A stretch of DNA of 64,000 bases, taken from NCBI RefSeq assembly GCF_007990545.2, contig NZ_AP019829.2:1116001-1180000 (forward strand), read 5' to 3'. Origin of the DNA: Leptotrichia wadei. Its GTDB lineage: Bacteria; Fusobacteriota; Fusobacteriia; Fusobacteriales; Leptotrichiaceae. Numbering within the stretch: the stretch's first letter is position 1; each line of letters starts with the position of its first letter. Of the stretch, positions 8,559 through 18,505 are shown in pieces. The position numbers were made by a program, and so were the translations under genes. Below the pieces are notes generated by a model. The model was not told the DNA's origin. It searched no databases and worked only from the letters and a program-made list of their open reading frames with translations.

Positions 8559-9650
8559 TCAAAATTTTTTCCTTTGAAAAATAATTTCTTCCAATTTCTC
8601 AATAAAAATCCCCATTTCCTCATCCGTCCCAATCGTAACCCTCAAATAATTATTAATTCTATCTTTTGCAAAATATCTTGCTAAAACTCCATTTTCTTTT
8701 AATTGTTTGTACAAATCACCTGCATAGACATCTTTATGTGAAATAAAAATAAAATTAGCACTTGAATTTAATACTTTAAATCCTAATTTTTTCAATTTTT
8801 CAACCGTTTTTTCTCTAGTTTGAATAATTTTAGCATTAGTTTTTTCAAAATACTCGTCATCCTTAAACGACTCGATTCCAGCTTCAATTGAAATTCTGTC
8901 GATTGTATATGAGTTAAATGAAAATTTTAATCTATTCAACCCTTCAATTATATTTTCAGAGCCAAGTGCATATCCAAGCCGTATTCCCGCCATAGAACGT
9001 GACTTGGAAAATGTCTGAACTACAAGAACATTATCGTATTTATTTATTAATTTTACAGCACTTTCTGCTCCAAAGTCAACATACGCCTCGTCAACGATAA
9101 CTAGCTGGTTTGGATTATTTTTTACTATTTCTTCAATTTCATCCAATTTTAAAGCAATCGAAGTTGGTGCATTCGGATTTGCGATAATTATATGTCCATC
9201 CAAGCCAAAATATTTTTGAATTTCAATTTCAAAACTATCATTTAAAGGAATTTTGACTTCCTTCAAATTAAATAAATCGGCATAAACTGGATAAAAACTG
9301 TATGTAATATCTGGATAATACACTTTATCTCTCGCATTAAAAAATGTCATAAAAATAAATGCCAGAACTTCATCCGATCCATTTCCAATAAACACTTGCT
9401 TGCGTGTAATTTTATCATTTATTTTATTAGAAAAATATTCAGCAATAACTTTTCCAAGCTCCATTACATCTGGATCTGGATACAATTTCAAATCTTCCAA
9501 ATTCATAGATTTTATTTTTTCTATAACTTTTGCTGATGGCGGATAAGGATTTTCATTTGTATTAAGTTTAATATATTTTTTGTCTTTTGGTTGTTCACCT
9601 GGTGTATAAGGCTCTATTTCCTTTATTTTATTATTCCAAAATTTCCCCAT
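8559..9650 (-). CDS. hisC: Histidinol-phosphate aminotransferase HisC
   Basis: PLP-dependent fold-type I aminotransferase, 363 residues from the ATG at 9648-9650. That start is preferred over an upstream in-frame one because GGAGAA sits just before it and MGKFWNNKIKEIEPYTPG is the normal family N-terminus. It transfers an amino group from glutamate to imidazole acetol phosphate. Motifs seen are NENPYPPS near the N-terminus, NPNAPTS for the PLP-phosphate region, VIVDEAYVDFG, and the Schiff-base lysine in TFSKSRSMAGIRLG. It starts just 20 bases after the broken secreted-protein gene and is followed by a hairpin. Confidence 0.95.
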   Translation of the reverse strand: MGKFWNNKIKEIEPYTPGEQPKDKKYIKLNTNENPYPPSAKVIEKIKSMNLEDLKLYPDPDVMELGKVIAEYFSNKINDKITRKQVFIGNGSDEVLAFIFMTFFNARDKVYYPDITYSFYPVYADLFNLKEVKIPLNDSFEIEIQKYFGLDGHIIIANPNAPTSIALKLDEIEEIVKNNPNQLVIVDEAYVDFGAESAVKLINKYDNVLVVQTFSKSRSMAGIRLGYALGSENIIEGLNRLKFSFNSYTIDRISIEAGIESFKDDEYFEKTNAKIIQTREKTVEKLKKLGFKVLNSSANFIFISHKDVYAGDLYKQLKENGVLARYFAKDRINNYLRVTIGTDEEMGIFIEKLEEIIFQRKKF

Positions 9651-9669
9651 TAATTTCTCCTTCCATTTT

Positions 9670-10354
9670 TTAGTTATCAATATCGTTAAAACCACTAGTC
9701 ATTTCATTCATAAAAGTATTGAAATCATGCTCTAATTTCCATTTTCCATTAATTTTTTTTACTTCTATTTCTGAATAATTTTCATCATAATCAAAATTGT
9801 TTAACTTTTCTTTAATTTCTTCATCAAGATATTTATAAAATTTATCAAATTTTATTTTATTAATTTTTTCTATATTTTCAAGTTCTTTGTATGAAATATT
9901 AGCTTTTTCAATTGCTTCATCAATAATTTTATCAGTATCAATATTATCTATATCTTTAAATTTCGATACTATTTTAACTTTTGCTTTATTTTTTTCTGAA
10001 AATGAAATTTCATTAACAAAAATTTTTAAATTATCAATTTCACCTAAAAAATTTTTTCCCATAACTTCATGTATTTTATTAAAATACTCTTTTGCAGCCT
10101 GTTTTTGTTTTTTAGGAACATTTTCCATCAATTGATTTATTCATATATTCACGATAAAGTCCTTTTATAGTTTTTTTACCTTCTGTATTATATCTTTCAA
10201 TTATTTCTTTATTTACAAGATTCTCAATTTCTTTACTATCCCTATCAACTTCACTTTGTGAAATTTTAACTCCACTTTTCACATAAACCTCATAATTACT
10301 TTGTGCCATCCCCAATGTTCCTAAAATAAATAATCCTAGTAGTATTTTTTTCAT
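9670..10354 (-). pseudogene. Frameshifted paralogue of the secreted protein at 6333-7043
   Basis: The gene starts at 10352-10354 (ATG after GGAGG) with nearly the same signal peptide as the paralogue (MKKILLGLFILGTLGMAQ). It stays aligned through the REYMNKS segment, which corresponds to KKYMDNL. The frame then ends at 10112. The downstream part is open in another frame (10131-9670), and its reading INQLMENVP matches INESMKEVP of the paralogue. The indel therefore lies near 10131-10150, within a few codons. The second half retains the KINGKWKLE segment. No secreted full-length product is expected unless the frame is restored. Confidence 0.75.
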
Positions 10355-10390
10355 TAATTCCTCCAATTATTCTGTTATTAATTTTTTGTT

Positions 10391-11584
10391 CTAATTATCT
10401 CGATTTTGTAAAAAATCTAAAATATTTATATGCTTTATTCCATCTTCGCTTAAATTTATTTCATCCATCGAAATTATAAACTTCTGAAAATTATCCTTTA
10501 CTTTCTTTAATGGCGTTATCTCTCTCTTGAATGTATTTTCATCAAGTATCGTTGCTGACACTTGATAATATTCTCTTTCATTATTTCGTTCTGCTATAAA
10601 ATCTATTTCCAAATCTCCAATTTTACCAATATACACAGTATATCCACGTCTAATCAATTCCAAATAAACTATATTTTCCAAAATATGCCCAATATCGCTA
10701 TGCTTTTTATTTATAAGCAATTTTCTTAGTCCTATGTCAACTATATAATATTTCTCCAACGACTTTAAATGTTGCTTTCCTTTTATATCATAACGTCCAG
10801 CTTTGTACAAAATAAACGATGATTTAAGGGCTTCTATATAATTTTCAACGGTAGAAGATGTAGTTTTTCTGCCATAGGAAACAAGTGTATCTGCTATTTT
10901 TTTGGGTGAGACGATATTTCCGATGTTTTCAAATAGAAATTTTACTACAGATTCGAGTAACGTAATATCCTGTACTTTATTTCTTGCAACTATATCTTTT
11001 AACAAAACTGTGTTGTATATTCCCATTAAATAGTCTTTTCTTATATCGTCATCTTTTATTTGTATTGCATAAGGAAATCCACCATTTTCAAAATATTTAT
11101 TCCAAGTCTGTCTCACGTCCTGTGTTTCATCCAATTCAAGATATTCAGAAAAAGATAGAGGCAATATGGATATTTCAATATATCTGCCTGAAAGCAGTGT
11201 TGCTAATTCGCCAGATAGCATCATCGCATTGGAGCCTGTTATATAAATATCTGTGTTATCCTTTATAAATAAAGAATCCACTGCCCTTTGAAAATTTTCA
11301 ACTTCCTGAATTTCATCAATAAATATATAATTTTTTTTATTAGGCACAAGTCTTTCGTTTATATATTGATACAATAATTTATAATCTTTTAAATCTTCAA
11401 ACTTTAAATCCTCAAAATTTATGGAAATTATCTGTTTTTCCAAGATACCAGATTCTATTAAAGAATTTTTAAATTGAGATAGCAATGTAGATTTCCCGCA
11501 TCGCCTAACGCCTGTGATAACCTTTATTATCTGCATATCTTTTATTTTTTTTAACTTTTCCAAGTATTTAGTTCTTTTAACCAT
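10391..11584 (-). CDS. AAA_14 / DUF4143 family ATP-binding protein
   Basis: 397 residues. The N-terminal ATPase has Walker A GVRRCGKSTLL (about residues 25-35), Walker B YIFIDEIQEVENF (about 96-108) and a sensor-like ITGSNAMML. The C-terminal DUF4143 region has a nuclease-like strand pair (GDLEIDFIAER). Such proteins are abundant, often horizontally moved, and of unknown cellular role. It lies between hisD and the broken paralogue gene, so it is cargo in the his locus. A TATACT box lies just upstream, in a 15-base sequence (11595-11609) also found at the dinJ promoter. Confidence 0.85.
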   Translation of the reverse strand: MVKRTKYLEKLKKIKDMQIIKVITGVRRCGKSTLLSQFKNSLIESGILEKQIISINFEDLKFEDLKDYKLLYQYINERLVPNKKNYIFIDEIQEVENFQRAVDSLFIKDNTDIYITGSNAMMLSGELATLLSGRYIEISILPLSFSEYLELDETQDVRQTWNKYFENGGFPYAIQIKDDDIRKDYLMGIYNTVLLKDIVARNKVQDITLLESVVKFLFENIGNIVSPKKIADTLVSYGRKTTSSTVENYIEALKSSFILYKAGRYDIKGKQHLKSLEKYYIVDIGLRKLLINKKHSDIGHILENIVYLELIRRGYTVYIGKIGDLEIDFIAERNNEREYYQVSATILDENTFKREITPLKKVKDNFQKFIISMDEINLSEDGIKHINILDFLQNRDN

Positions 11585-11829
11585 AAAATCACCTCATACA
11601 AAGTATATCAAAAAAAAGAAATATAATCAATTTTTTATTCTCAAATTAAAAAACTTCCCAATTTAACAAACTTTTTCTTTTTCAAAATAAAAACTTCTAG
11701 AAATTAAATACTTTTTATTTTAAAAATGAAAAATTTTAATATTTTGAAAAAGCCTGAAAACTAGAAATTTATAATTTTCAATCTTCCCAAAAAATTATTA
11801 AAAATCTGTTTTCAGACAAATTATATTTT

Positions 11830-13110
11830 TTATTTATCAAATCTTTTAGAAACTGAACGAGCATGTGCTGTAAGCCCTTCATTTTCAGCAAATTTAATTA
11901 CTTTATCCTTAACTTCTTCAAGTCCTTGTTTTGAATAATAAATAAATGAAGATTTTTTAACAAAGTCATCTACCGACAATGGAGAAGAGAATTTGGCAGT
12001 TCCGCTTGTTGGTAATGTGTGATTTGGGCCTGCTAAATAATCTCCAAGTGGTTCAGGTGTATTATGTCCCATAAAGATTGAACCTGCGTTTTTTATTTTT
12101 GGCAATAATTCAAAAGGATTATCCACTGCCAGTTCTAAATGTTCTGGTGCTACAAAATTACTTACAAAAACTGCTTCATCCATATTTTCTACAACAATAA
12201 TTCTACCTTGAGTTTCAATTGAAGTTCTAGCAATTTCTTCTCTAGGTAGTTCCTTTAGTTGTTTTTCTACTTCTACTGCTACTTCATCTGCTAATCTTTG
12301 TGATGTTGTAACTAATATACAAGCTGCCAATTTATCATGCTCTGCTTGCGATAACAAATCTGCCGCTGTATGAACTGAATCTGCACTTTCATCAGCAATA
12401 ATTAGTACTTCACTTGGTCCAGCAATCATATCAATCGAAACTTTTCCATAAACCATTTTCTTAGCCATTGCAACATAAATATTTCCTGGTCCACCAATTT
12501 TATAAACTTTTGGAACAGTTTCTGTACCGTAACTAAGAGCAGCTATTGATTGAGCTCCACCTACTTTAAAGATTCTATCAACTCCAGAAATTTTCGCAGC
12601 AACCAAAAGAGATGGCAAAATCGTTCCATCTTTAGTTGGAGGTGTCACCATTACAATTTCTTTACATCCAGCAATTTTTGCCGGAACTGCATTCATCAAA
12701 ACAGTCGATGGATAAGCAGCTGTTCCCCCGGGAACATAAAGTCCAACTTTTTCAATTGGATTAACTACTTGCCCTAAAATTACGCCATTTTCCTGTCTTA
12801 TTAAAAAATCATTTCTAACTTGCTTTTCGTGAAATTTTTTAATATTGTCATGAGAATATTGAATAACTTCCATCAAATCCTTATCAATCGTATCAAAAGC
12901 CTTTTGAATTTCTTCTTCTGTAACTTCTAAATTTTCCAGTTTCACTCCATCAAATTTTTCAGTATATTCAATCAAAGCCTTGTCTCCTCTAGCCTTAACA
13001 TCTTTTAAGATGCTTTCCACAGTTTCATTTACATCAACATAAGAAAACTGACTTCTAGCAAGCTCCTTCTCCAAATCAACATCTTTTGAATATTTTATAG
13101 TTTTAATCAT
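11830..13110 (-). CDS. hisD: Histidinol dehydrogenase HisD
   Basis: 426 residues, zinc-dependent and NAD-dependent, performing the last two oxidations from L-histidinol to L-histidine. Landmarks are VPGGTAAYPS, the GPGNIYVA and GPSEVLIIAD segments, the zinc/catalytic SQAEHDKLA region, the APEHLEL motif with its conserved Glu and His, and GPNHTLPTSGTAKFSSPLSVDDF near the C-terminus. ATG start with GGAG upstream. It follows hisG by 91 bases, in operon orientation with hisZ-hisG-hisD. Confidence 0.96.
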   Translation of the reverse strand: MIKTIKYSKDVDLEKELARSQFSYVDVNETVESILKDVKARGDKALIEYTEKFDGVKLENLEVTEEEIQKAFDTIDKDLMEVIQYSHDNIKKFHEKQVRNDFLIRQENGVILGQVVNPIEKVGLYVPGGTAAYPSTVLMNAVPAKIAGCKEIVMVTPPTKDGTILPSLLVAAKISGVDRIFKVGGAQSIAALSYGTETVPKVYKIGGPGNIYVAMAKKMVYGKVSIDMIAGPSEVLIIADESADSVHTAADLLSQAEHDKLAACILVTTSQRLADEVAVEVEKQLKELPREEIARTSIETQGRIIVVENMDEAVFVSNFVAPEHLELAVDNPFELLPKIKNAGSIFMGHNTPEPLGDYLAGPNHTLPTSGTAKFSSPLSVDDFVKKSSFIYYSKQGLEEVKDKVIKFAENEGLTAHARSVSKRFDK

Positions 13111-13201
13111 AACAGATCACTCCATTTCATTTTTTATTTTAAAAATATAAATTTTTTAAATTGTACAATCTATAGTAAACAAAAAATAATACTAACTATT
13201 T

Positions 13202-13819
13202 TTATAAAATTTCTTTTATACTTTTAACAATTTTCTCTATTTCTTCATTTTTAAATCTATAGCTCGACTTATTAGCAATAAATCTAGCACTTATATCTTC
13301 AATAGTTTTCAATACTTTCAAATTATTTTCCTTTAAAGTCGTTCCAGTTTCAACAATATCCATAATCACATCAGAAAGTCCCAAAATTGGTGCTATTTCG
13401 ATAGAACCATTTAGTTTTATAAGTTCCACATCTCTATTAATTGAATCAAAATATCTTTTTGAAACATTTAAATATTTTGTCGCTACTACCAATGGTCTAT
13501 CAAAATTTTCCTTAAAATTCACAGGTCCCGCAATCGCAAATTTACATTTACCAAATCCCAAATCCATTAGCTCATAAATATCAGGATTTTCCTCAAGCAG
13601 AACATCTCTTCCCACAACTCCAATATCTGCACTTCCTTTTTCCACATAAACCCCAACATCTGACGGTTTTACCAAAAGAAACCTAACATTTTTTTCTCGA
13701 TTTTCAAAAATCAGTTTCCTATTATCTTCCTTTATTTCTGAACTTTCATAACCTATTTTTTCAAACAAATCATATACTTTATTTCCTAATCTTCCTTTAG
13801 GAAGAGCAATATTTATCAT
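13202..13819 (-). CDS. hisG: ATP phosphoribosyltransferase, short-form HisG
   Basis: 205 residues from the ATG at 13817-13819, chosen because AGGAG precedes it and MINIALPKGRLG is the family N-terminus. It catalyses the first committed step, joining ATP and PRPP. It lacks the roughly 80-residue C-terminal ACT-like regulatory domain of long HisG, so it must work with HisZ, encoded immediately upstream. The PRPP-binding stretch is in DVIMDIVETGTTLKENNL (about residues 150-167). Confidence 0.95.
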   Translation of the reverse strand: MINIALPKGRLGNKVYDLFEKIGYESSEIKEDNRKLIFENREKNVRFLLVKPSDVGVYVEKGSADIGVVGRDVLLEENPDIYELMDLGFGKCKFAIAGPVNFKENFDRPLVVATKYLNVSKRYFDSINRDVELIKLNGSIEIAPILGLSDVIMDIVETGTTLKENNLKVLKTIEDISARFIANKSSYRFKNEEIEKIVKSIKEIL

Positions 13820-13870
13820 AAAAGCTCCTTTCATTCCCTATATTAATTTTTAAAATGATTTCTGTATAAT

Positions 13871-15001
13871 TTATTTTTTAATTAAGTTCCCGTTTTTAAA
13901 TAAATATTTTTCATTATAATTAAAAATTTCACTATCATTTTCTTTAAAATTCTCAATATTTTCAGTTCTCACTCGAAGTCCTTTTTCCTGAAAATCATTT
14001 ACAAACTTTACCAATTTTTCAAAATCGCTATTATCATAAGCAATCAATATTTCAAAATCATTTTTATCTTCATCTTTATAATAACCCTTCAAACTATCAG
14101 TCAAAATCGCAAATCCAATTGCCCCTGTGTCAACTCCAAATTTTTCAAATAATTTGTCATACCTTCCGCCAGTCAAAATTACGTTTGGAAATCCTTCAAT
14201 ATATCCTTGTAAAATAATTCCATTATAATAATTTAAATTTTTTACGATGGAAAAATCAAATACAATTTTCGATTTTTTATGAAATTTAAACAGTAAATTA
14301 TTTAATTGTTTAAGTTCAAGCAAAATTTTCTTTATATCATCATTTACTTCATATTTCAAAAGTTCTTTTTCAATATCATCTAAATTTCCAGATAATTCAG
14401 GAATTTTATAAATCAATTGTTTTACATTTTCAGAAATAAATTTATTATTTTCCAATATCTTTTTTATATCATGACTATTTTTCTTATTTATACAATCAAA
14501 AATTTCTTCTTTCACTTCATATTCCAAATTAAGATTATCAAAAATCGAAGAAATAAATCGAGCATGTGACAAAGTAATCATACTTTTTTCATTTATAATA
14601 TCTAAACTCTTTATTGCAAGATCCACAATTTCAAAATCCAAAAATGTAGATTCTTTCCCAATCAGCTCAATTCCCAGCTGCTCATTTTCATCATATCCCA
14701 CATATTTTGTCAAATTATATGTATTTTCTTGATAATAAATTTTACTATATTTCAAAGACTGATCCTTAGAAATTTTCTTAGCGACTGACAATGTAATATC
14801 GGGCCTTAAAGCTAACAACTTCCCATTCGGACTCATCACAGTCAAAACGTTTCTATCAATAAAATCCTTGTTTTCATTATACAAATCATATTCCTCAAAA
14901 CTAGGAAGTGAAATCCTTTTATACCCATACGAATCATACATCTTACGTATATTCAACAATATTAAGTCTTTCTTGCTCAAATTTTTTATATAATTTTTCA
15001 C
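13871..15001 (-). CDS. hisZ: ATP phosphoribosyltransferase regulatory subunit HisZ
   Basis: 376 residues with a histidyl-tRNA-synthetase-like catalytic fold but no anticodon domain. It activates short HisG and senses histidine. Motif 1- and 2-like regions are visible (YGYKRISLPSFEEYD; LALRPDITLSVAK), and a motif 3-like GGRYDKLFEKFG is near residue 290. Start is GTG at 14999-15001 with GAGG upstream. It is the first gene of the hisZ-hisG-hisD unit, with 37 bases to the hisG leader. A terminator-like hairpin lies about 75 bases upstream. Confidence 0.93.
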   Translation of the reverse strand: MKNYIKNLSKKDLILLNIRKMYDSYGYKRISLPSFEEYDLYNENKDFIDRNVLTVMSPNGKLLALRPDITLSVAKKISKDQSLKYSKIYYQENTYNLTKYVGYDENEQLGIELIGKESTFLDFEIVDLAIKSLDIINEKSMITLSHARFISSIFDNLNLEYEVKEEIFDCINKKNSHDIKKILENNKFISENVKQLIYKIPELSGNLDDIEKELLKYEVNDDIKKILLELKQLNNLLFKFHKKSKIVFDFSIVKNLNYYNGIILQGYIEGFPNVILTGGRYDKLFEKFGVDTGAIGFAILTDSLKGYYKDEDKNDFEILIAYDNSDFEKLVKFVNDFQEKGLRVRTENIENFKENDSEIFNYNEKYLFKNGNLIKK

Positions 15002-15072
15002 AATTTACCTCACTTTCCACATGCATTATTTTATTATTTTATCTTGTTATATAATTATCTTACCATATAATC

Positions 15073-15101
15073 ACAAAAAAAGGAAGTTTTTATGCTCCCT
15101 T
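15073..15101 (-). terminator. Intrinsic terminator or attenuator upstream of hisZ
   Basis: On the minus strand a seven-pair stem (15095-15101 with 15080-15086, one G-U pair) is followed by seven T. The wobble pair shows it folds in minus-strand RNA. A second GGGAG copy just upstream could compete for the 3' arm. It either ends transcription from 15421-15951 or attenuates hisZ. The rest of 15002-15420 is AT-rich with no gene seen. Confidence 0.55.
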
Positions 15102-15420
15102 TTCTCCCTTTTTAACAAATTTAGTACAATATTTCTTTAAAAAACATAATTTTTTATTTTTAGATTAATTATAAAATAAATTCGCTTGATAACTTAATTT
15201 TTTTATTTAATAAGAGGTTATCTCATAAGGTGAATAAAATTATTAAATCATAAATTTTGTATAATTTTTTATAAAACTAGTAAAAATATTACTTCTCTAT
15301 TTTTGAGAATATATAATGTTTGTGTTAATGAAATTATTTTTAACTAAACATTTGTTTATTTACTTTATTGAATTTTATTTCTGAACAAGTCTAATAAAAA
15401 TCAATTTAAAAATTTACAAT

Positions 15421-15951
15421 TCATAAATACTTATAATATCTTTTAAATTCCCCGCTAGCCTCATCTTCAGCTAGTAAAAAGCATTCCAATTCAGCTTCCT
15501 GTCTTTCTCTTTCTTCATCTAGCAAAAGTTTATACCGAAAATCAATATGAACATGCTCTTCTTCATTTTTCAAAGAATTTTCAGGAATCTCAATCACATT
15601 AACATCAATCAGCCCAAAGTTCTTCATCTTCTTATCAACCACAGCACTAAATCCCGTTTCTTCAAAAAACTCACGAATAGCTGTATCCAAAGGCATCTCA
15701 TCATTTTCCACATGCCCCGCTGGCAACAAAATCGTTTTTAAATAAGGATGTCTTATAAAATAGCATTTTTCATTTTTAAAAACTACCGCACTTGCTGACA
15801 AATGCACCTTTGACTTCCTATTTATCAAATTTTTTACATCTGCCTTTAATAATATTTCCAAAATACTTTCAATTTTTTTACTTAATTCAGGTTCATATTC
15901 TATCAAACTCATTACATGATTTTTTAAAAAATTTATATTTTCCATCTTCAA
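15421..15951 (-). CDS. Nudix hydrolase
   Basis: 176 residues with a complete Nudix box: GHVENDEMPLDTAIREFFEE then TG (G-x5-E-x7-REx2EExG) at about residues 77-99. The family cleaves nucleoside diphosphates linked to other groups, in a magnesium-dependent manner. Substrate is not predictable from sequence. The N-terminal region resembles house-cleaning Nudix proteins. Start is TTG at 15949-15951 or ATG six bases later; the AAGGGA site fits the TTG slightly better. It follows a small membrane protein gene by 27 bases. Confidence 0.88.
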   Translation of the reverse strand: MKMENINFLKNHVMSLIEYEPELSKKIESILEILLKADVKNLINRKSKVHLSASAVVFKNEKCYFIRHPYLKTILLPAGHVENDEMPLDTAIREFFEETGFSAVVDKKMKNFGLIDVNVIEIPENSLKNEEEHVHIDFRYKLLLDEERERQEAELECFLLAEDEASGEFKRYYKYL

Positions 15952-15978
15952 TTCAAAATTCCCTTCTTATAAATTTTT

Positions 15979-16164
15979 TCAATATCTGTCATTAAATTTT
16001 TGATAAATAAACAATATCAAAGTAATTGGAATTATCCATATCGCAACTGATAAAAATATTCTAAGTGCCAATTTCAGTAATGCAATCACAGCCACAATCC
16101 CAATCGCTATTCCCAAACATTTTATTAATATTTCTAAATTACTTTTTGGTGTTACATCTTTCAT
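15979..16164 (-). CDS. Small two-helix membrane protein
   Basis: 61 residues with two closely spaced hydrophobic stretches (about residues 13-32 and 36-54), a short charged N-terminus and the tail YQKFNDRY. ATG with AAGGT upstream. Likely an inner-membrane peptide of unknown role, co-transcribed with the Nudix gene 27 bases downstream. Confidence 0.55.
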   Translation of the reverse strand: MKDVTPKSNLEILIKCLGIAIGIVAVIALLKLALRIFLSVAIWIIPITLILFIYQKFNDRY

Positions 16165-16482
16165 TTTTTTACCTTCTTTCTTATTTATTTTAGATTATAG
16201 ACAAATATAATCTCAATTATTTTGAAATTATATTTTATACTCAAATCCATTTAAAATAGAACTGCTACTAAAAATTATATAAATCTATAGTCATAATTTT
16301 TGAGTTCAGTTTTAAGTCAGTTTTACTATATAAAAATTTAAATTGTTTAAAAATATAATTTTTTTTAATTTTCCCTAAAATTTTTACTCTATACTCTACA
16401 AATAATTTAATTCTTTAGAATAAAATATATTTATGCTAATAGAATAATTTCCACCAATTTATTTTATATTTTAAATAAAAAA
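16165..16482. other. AT-rich intergenic spacer
   Basis: 318 bases between the small membrane protein gene and the ylmH-like gene. Several -10-like boxes occur, but no convincing -35 partner, hairpin or gene was found. Confidence 0.6.
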
Positions 16483-17316
16483 TCAAATATATTTTTTTAT
16501 AAGTATCCGTTCCTTCCCCTTCCTAGTTTCCCCTTTATCCAGAAATAATTTATATTTCCCAAACCCTCTAATCGTAATCAAACTACCAATTTCAAGCAAT
16601 TTAGATTTATCCTTTTCTTCCACATAATCAACAAAAACTTTCCCCTTTTCAATCGGATCAATTACTTTTGTACGAGATAGATTTGTGATTGTCGAAACTA
16701 TACTATCTAACCGCTTTGATGGAATTGTAATTAATTTATCATCATATCTATACTTTGGAAGTTCATTTTTACTTTTAATATCTACAATTTCAATTTTACA
16801 AGTTGCTTTCCCAATCTGCTTTAATTCCGAAACAATATAATCAGCAATTTTTTCAGAAACTGGAATATACCCAAAAATCTGTTTACTTTTACTATCACTT
16901 TTGAGAATCAAATCCCCCAAAAGTTCTCTCTTTATATTAAGCCCCATAAGACTTCCTAAAAAATCTTTATGTAAATACTCATGAAATCTTGAATTTATTG
17001 ATATTCTTAACAATTTATTTGGAAATTGAAGTTCATTTCGATTAAGTCCAAAATTATTATGACCATCTATACCGTCTATAAAACTATCAGGAACAAATGC
17101 AATCTGTCTTCTATCACTATCCTCAAAAACTCCATCACAAACAATATTCACTCCTCCAAATTTCTTCCCTAATTTCTTCCAAAAATTCGGTGTGTAAAAT
17201 TCCTCTGTAAAACTAATAATTTCATAATCTTGTGCAATTTCGTAATAGTTATATAATTTACTAGCCAAATATTCCTGCTCTTTTGGAAATTGTTTTAAAA
17301 AGTTTTCTTTTTTCAT
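16483..17316 (-). CDS. ylmH: YlmH-like S4-domain RNA-binding protein
   Basis: 277 residues matching the YlmH / photosystem II S4-domain family. The C-terminal S4 domain is visible from SKRLDSIVSTITNLSRTKV through GKVFVDYVEEKDKS to a final GKYKLFLDKGETRKGKER segment. The N-terminal two-thirds has the family's FYTPNFWKKL and RRQIAFVPD regions. In Firmicutes the protein sits in the division cluster and has recently been linked to stalled-ribosome rescue. Here it stands alone. ATG start, reasonable upstream purines. Cytosolic. Confidence 0.85.
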   Translation of the reverse strand: MKKENFLKQFPKEQEYLASKLYNYYEIAQDYEIISFTEEFYTPNFWKKLGKKFGGVNIVCDGVFEDSDRRQIAFVPDSFIDGIDGHNNFGLNRNELQFPNKLLRISINSRFHEYLHKDFLGSLMGLNIKRELLGDLILKSDSKSKQIFGYIPVSEKIADYIVSELKQIGKATCKIEIVDIKSKNELPKYRYDDKLITIPSKRLDSIVSTITNLSRTKVIDPIEKGKVFVDYVEEKDKSKLLEIGSLITIRGFGKYKLFLDKGETRKGKERILIKKYI

Positions 17317-17385
17317 TTGTTGTGTTGTTCCCTTTCTTAATTTTATTTATATGTTAATTTTTCTATTTTTTCGCTCATTATTTCT

Positions 17386-17411
17386 ACTTACTTACTTACT
17401 TACTTACTTAA
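17386..17411. repeat. (ACTT)6 tetranucleotide tract
   Basis: Six tandem ACTT units lie about 70 bases upstream of the ylmH-like start, in non-coding DNA. Tracts of this kind can vary in number and could alter promoter spacing. Confidence 0.8.
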
Positions 17412-17827
17412 TAAGTTATATTGAATAAATATAATTAATATTGTATATTTATTTTATTTTTATTATTATTATTTTATTACGTCCGATAATTTTATTTTTA
17501 GTTTTAAATTTAAAAGATAATAAAATTAGTCAATTATACATTGATTTACTCTTATTATTATCCTAATTTACATTTACATTACGATGTTTATGTTCCATTT
17601 TATTTCCATTTTATTTTTTTTCACTTCCACTTCGCACTTCGCTTTCTCTCCATTTTTTTAAACTTATTTCTAATTAAGTCAAACAAAAATATTACTACTT
17701 TATTATACTTTTTTCTTTTTTATGTTATTAATGGAAACTTGCTCTCACTTTTATTTAATATTTTTTACCATTTTACCAATTTTTTCTCTTACGATAAAAA
17801 ATTTTGAAAAATACTTTCTTTTCATTA
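17412..17827. other. AT-rich spacer without a convincing gene
   Basis: The only sizeable plus-strand frame here (17541-17807) is almost all Phe/Tyr/Leu/Ile, has no good ribosome binding site and looks like chance translation of T-rich DNA. A 14-base sequence at 17479-17492 recurs at 19450-19463. Confidence 0.6.
17479..17492. repeat. 14-bp repeat (other copy at 19450-19463)
   Basis: ACGTCCGATAATTT occurs identically at both positions in otherwise T/A-only spacers. Its relatively GC-rich core stands out. Confidence 0.6.
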
Positions 17828-18235
17828 TCAATCTTCACTAACAACTCTCAGATTATCCCAATCAGTATTTTCACTTTTTTCTTCTTTCTTTTGCATTTCA
17901 AATTTTTCATACTCAGAAATCAAATTTCCTAATTTAGAAATTACATAAGCTACAACACCAATATCATCACCAAATCCAATAATTGGCAAAATATCAGGTA
18001 CTGCATCAATTGTTGAAATAACATAAATAATTGCTCCTGCAATTTTTACCTTATCCATTGTTGGAATCTTAAATTCTCCTCTTCTATCTGATTTCACCAT
18101 TCTCACAAGAAGTTCAAATTTCGTTGTAACTGCTCCCAAATTATTTTTCAATTTTCCAGCTTTTTTTAAATCTTCTGCTGCAATTTTTATTTTTTTATAT
18201 TTTTCATATAGTTTTTTTGCATTTTTTAACATCAT
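17828..18235 (-). CDS. YkvA-like DUF1232 protein
   Basis: 135 residues. The DUF1232 core is clear: KIAGAIIYVISTIDAVPDI then GFGDDIGVVAYVISKL (about residues 65-105), with the PD and DD acidic pairs typical of the family. Proteins of this type have one or two amphipathic helices and are probably membrane-associated; their function is unknown. The N-terminus is a lysine-rich helix. ATG start with AGGA nearby. Stands alone between spacers. Confidence 0.8.
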   Translation of the reverse strand: MMLKNAKKLYEKYKKIKIAAEDLKKAGKLKNNLGAVTTKFELLVRMVKSDRRGEFKIPTMDKVKIAGAIIYVISTIDAVPDILPIIGFGDDIGVVAYVISKLGNLISEYEKFEMQKKEEKSENTDWDNLRVVSED

Positions 18236-18505
18236 TTTCCTCTTTCTTATATTAAAGTAATATGTTTAATTATACTAAAAATATCTTTTTTATTCAATTA
18301 TATTGGCTTAATATTATCTAATTTTAAATATTTGAAATACTCTGATTTACTACATTTATAAAAAAAATACAGTCTAAAAATTTTTCTAACTTCACAAAAA
18401 AGACACAAATTCTACATAATTTTGTCAAAATTTATTGATATTATATTCTTGTCGATGAGGAAAAGACATAAAAAATAAAATTATTAAATAATTGGAGGAA
18501 TTATT

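Noticed and set aside
9651-9695. Upstream start for HisC
   Set aside because: The extra 15 residues are not family-like and the GGAGAA site fits the ATG at 9648-9650.
17386-17411. CRISPR-like array
   Set aside because: Perfect four-base tandem units without spacers; a simple microsatellite. No CRISPR repeat-spacer pattern exists anywhere in the window.
17541-17807. Plus-strand 88-codon frame between ylmH and the ykvA-like gene
   Set aside because: Almost pure Phe/Tyr/Leu/Ile, no ribosome site, in T-rich spacer; best explained by composition.
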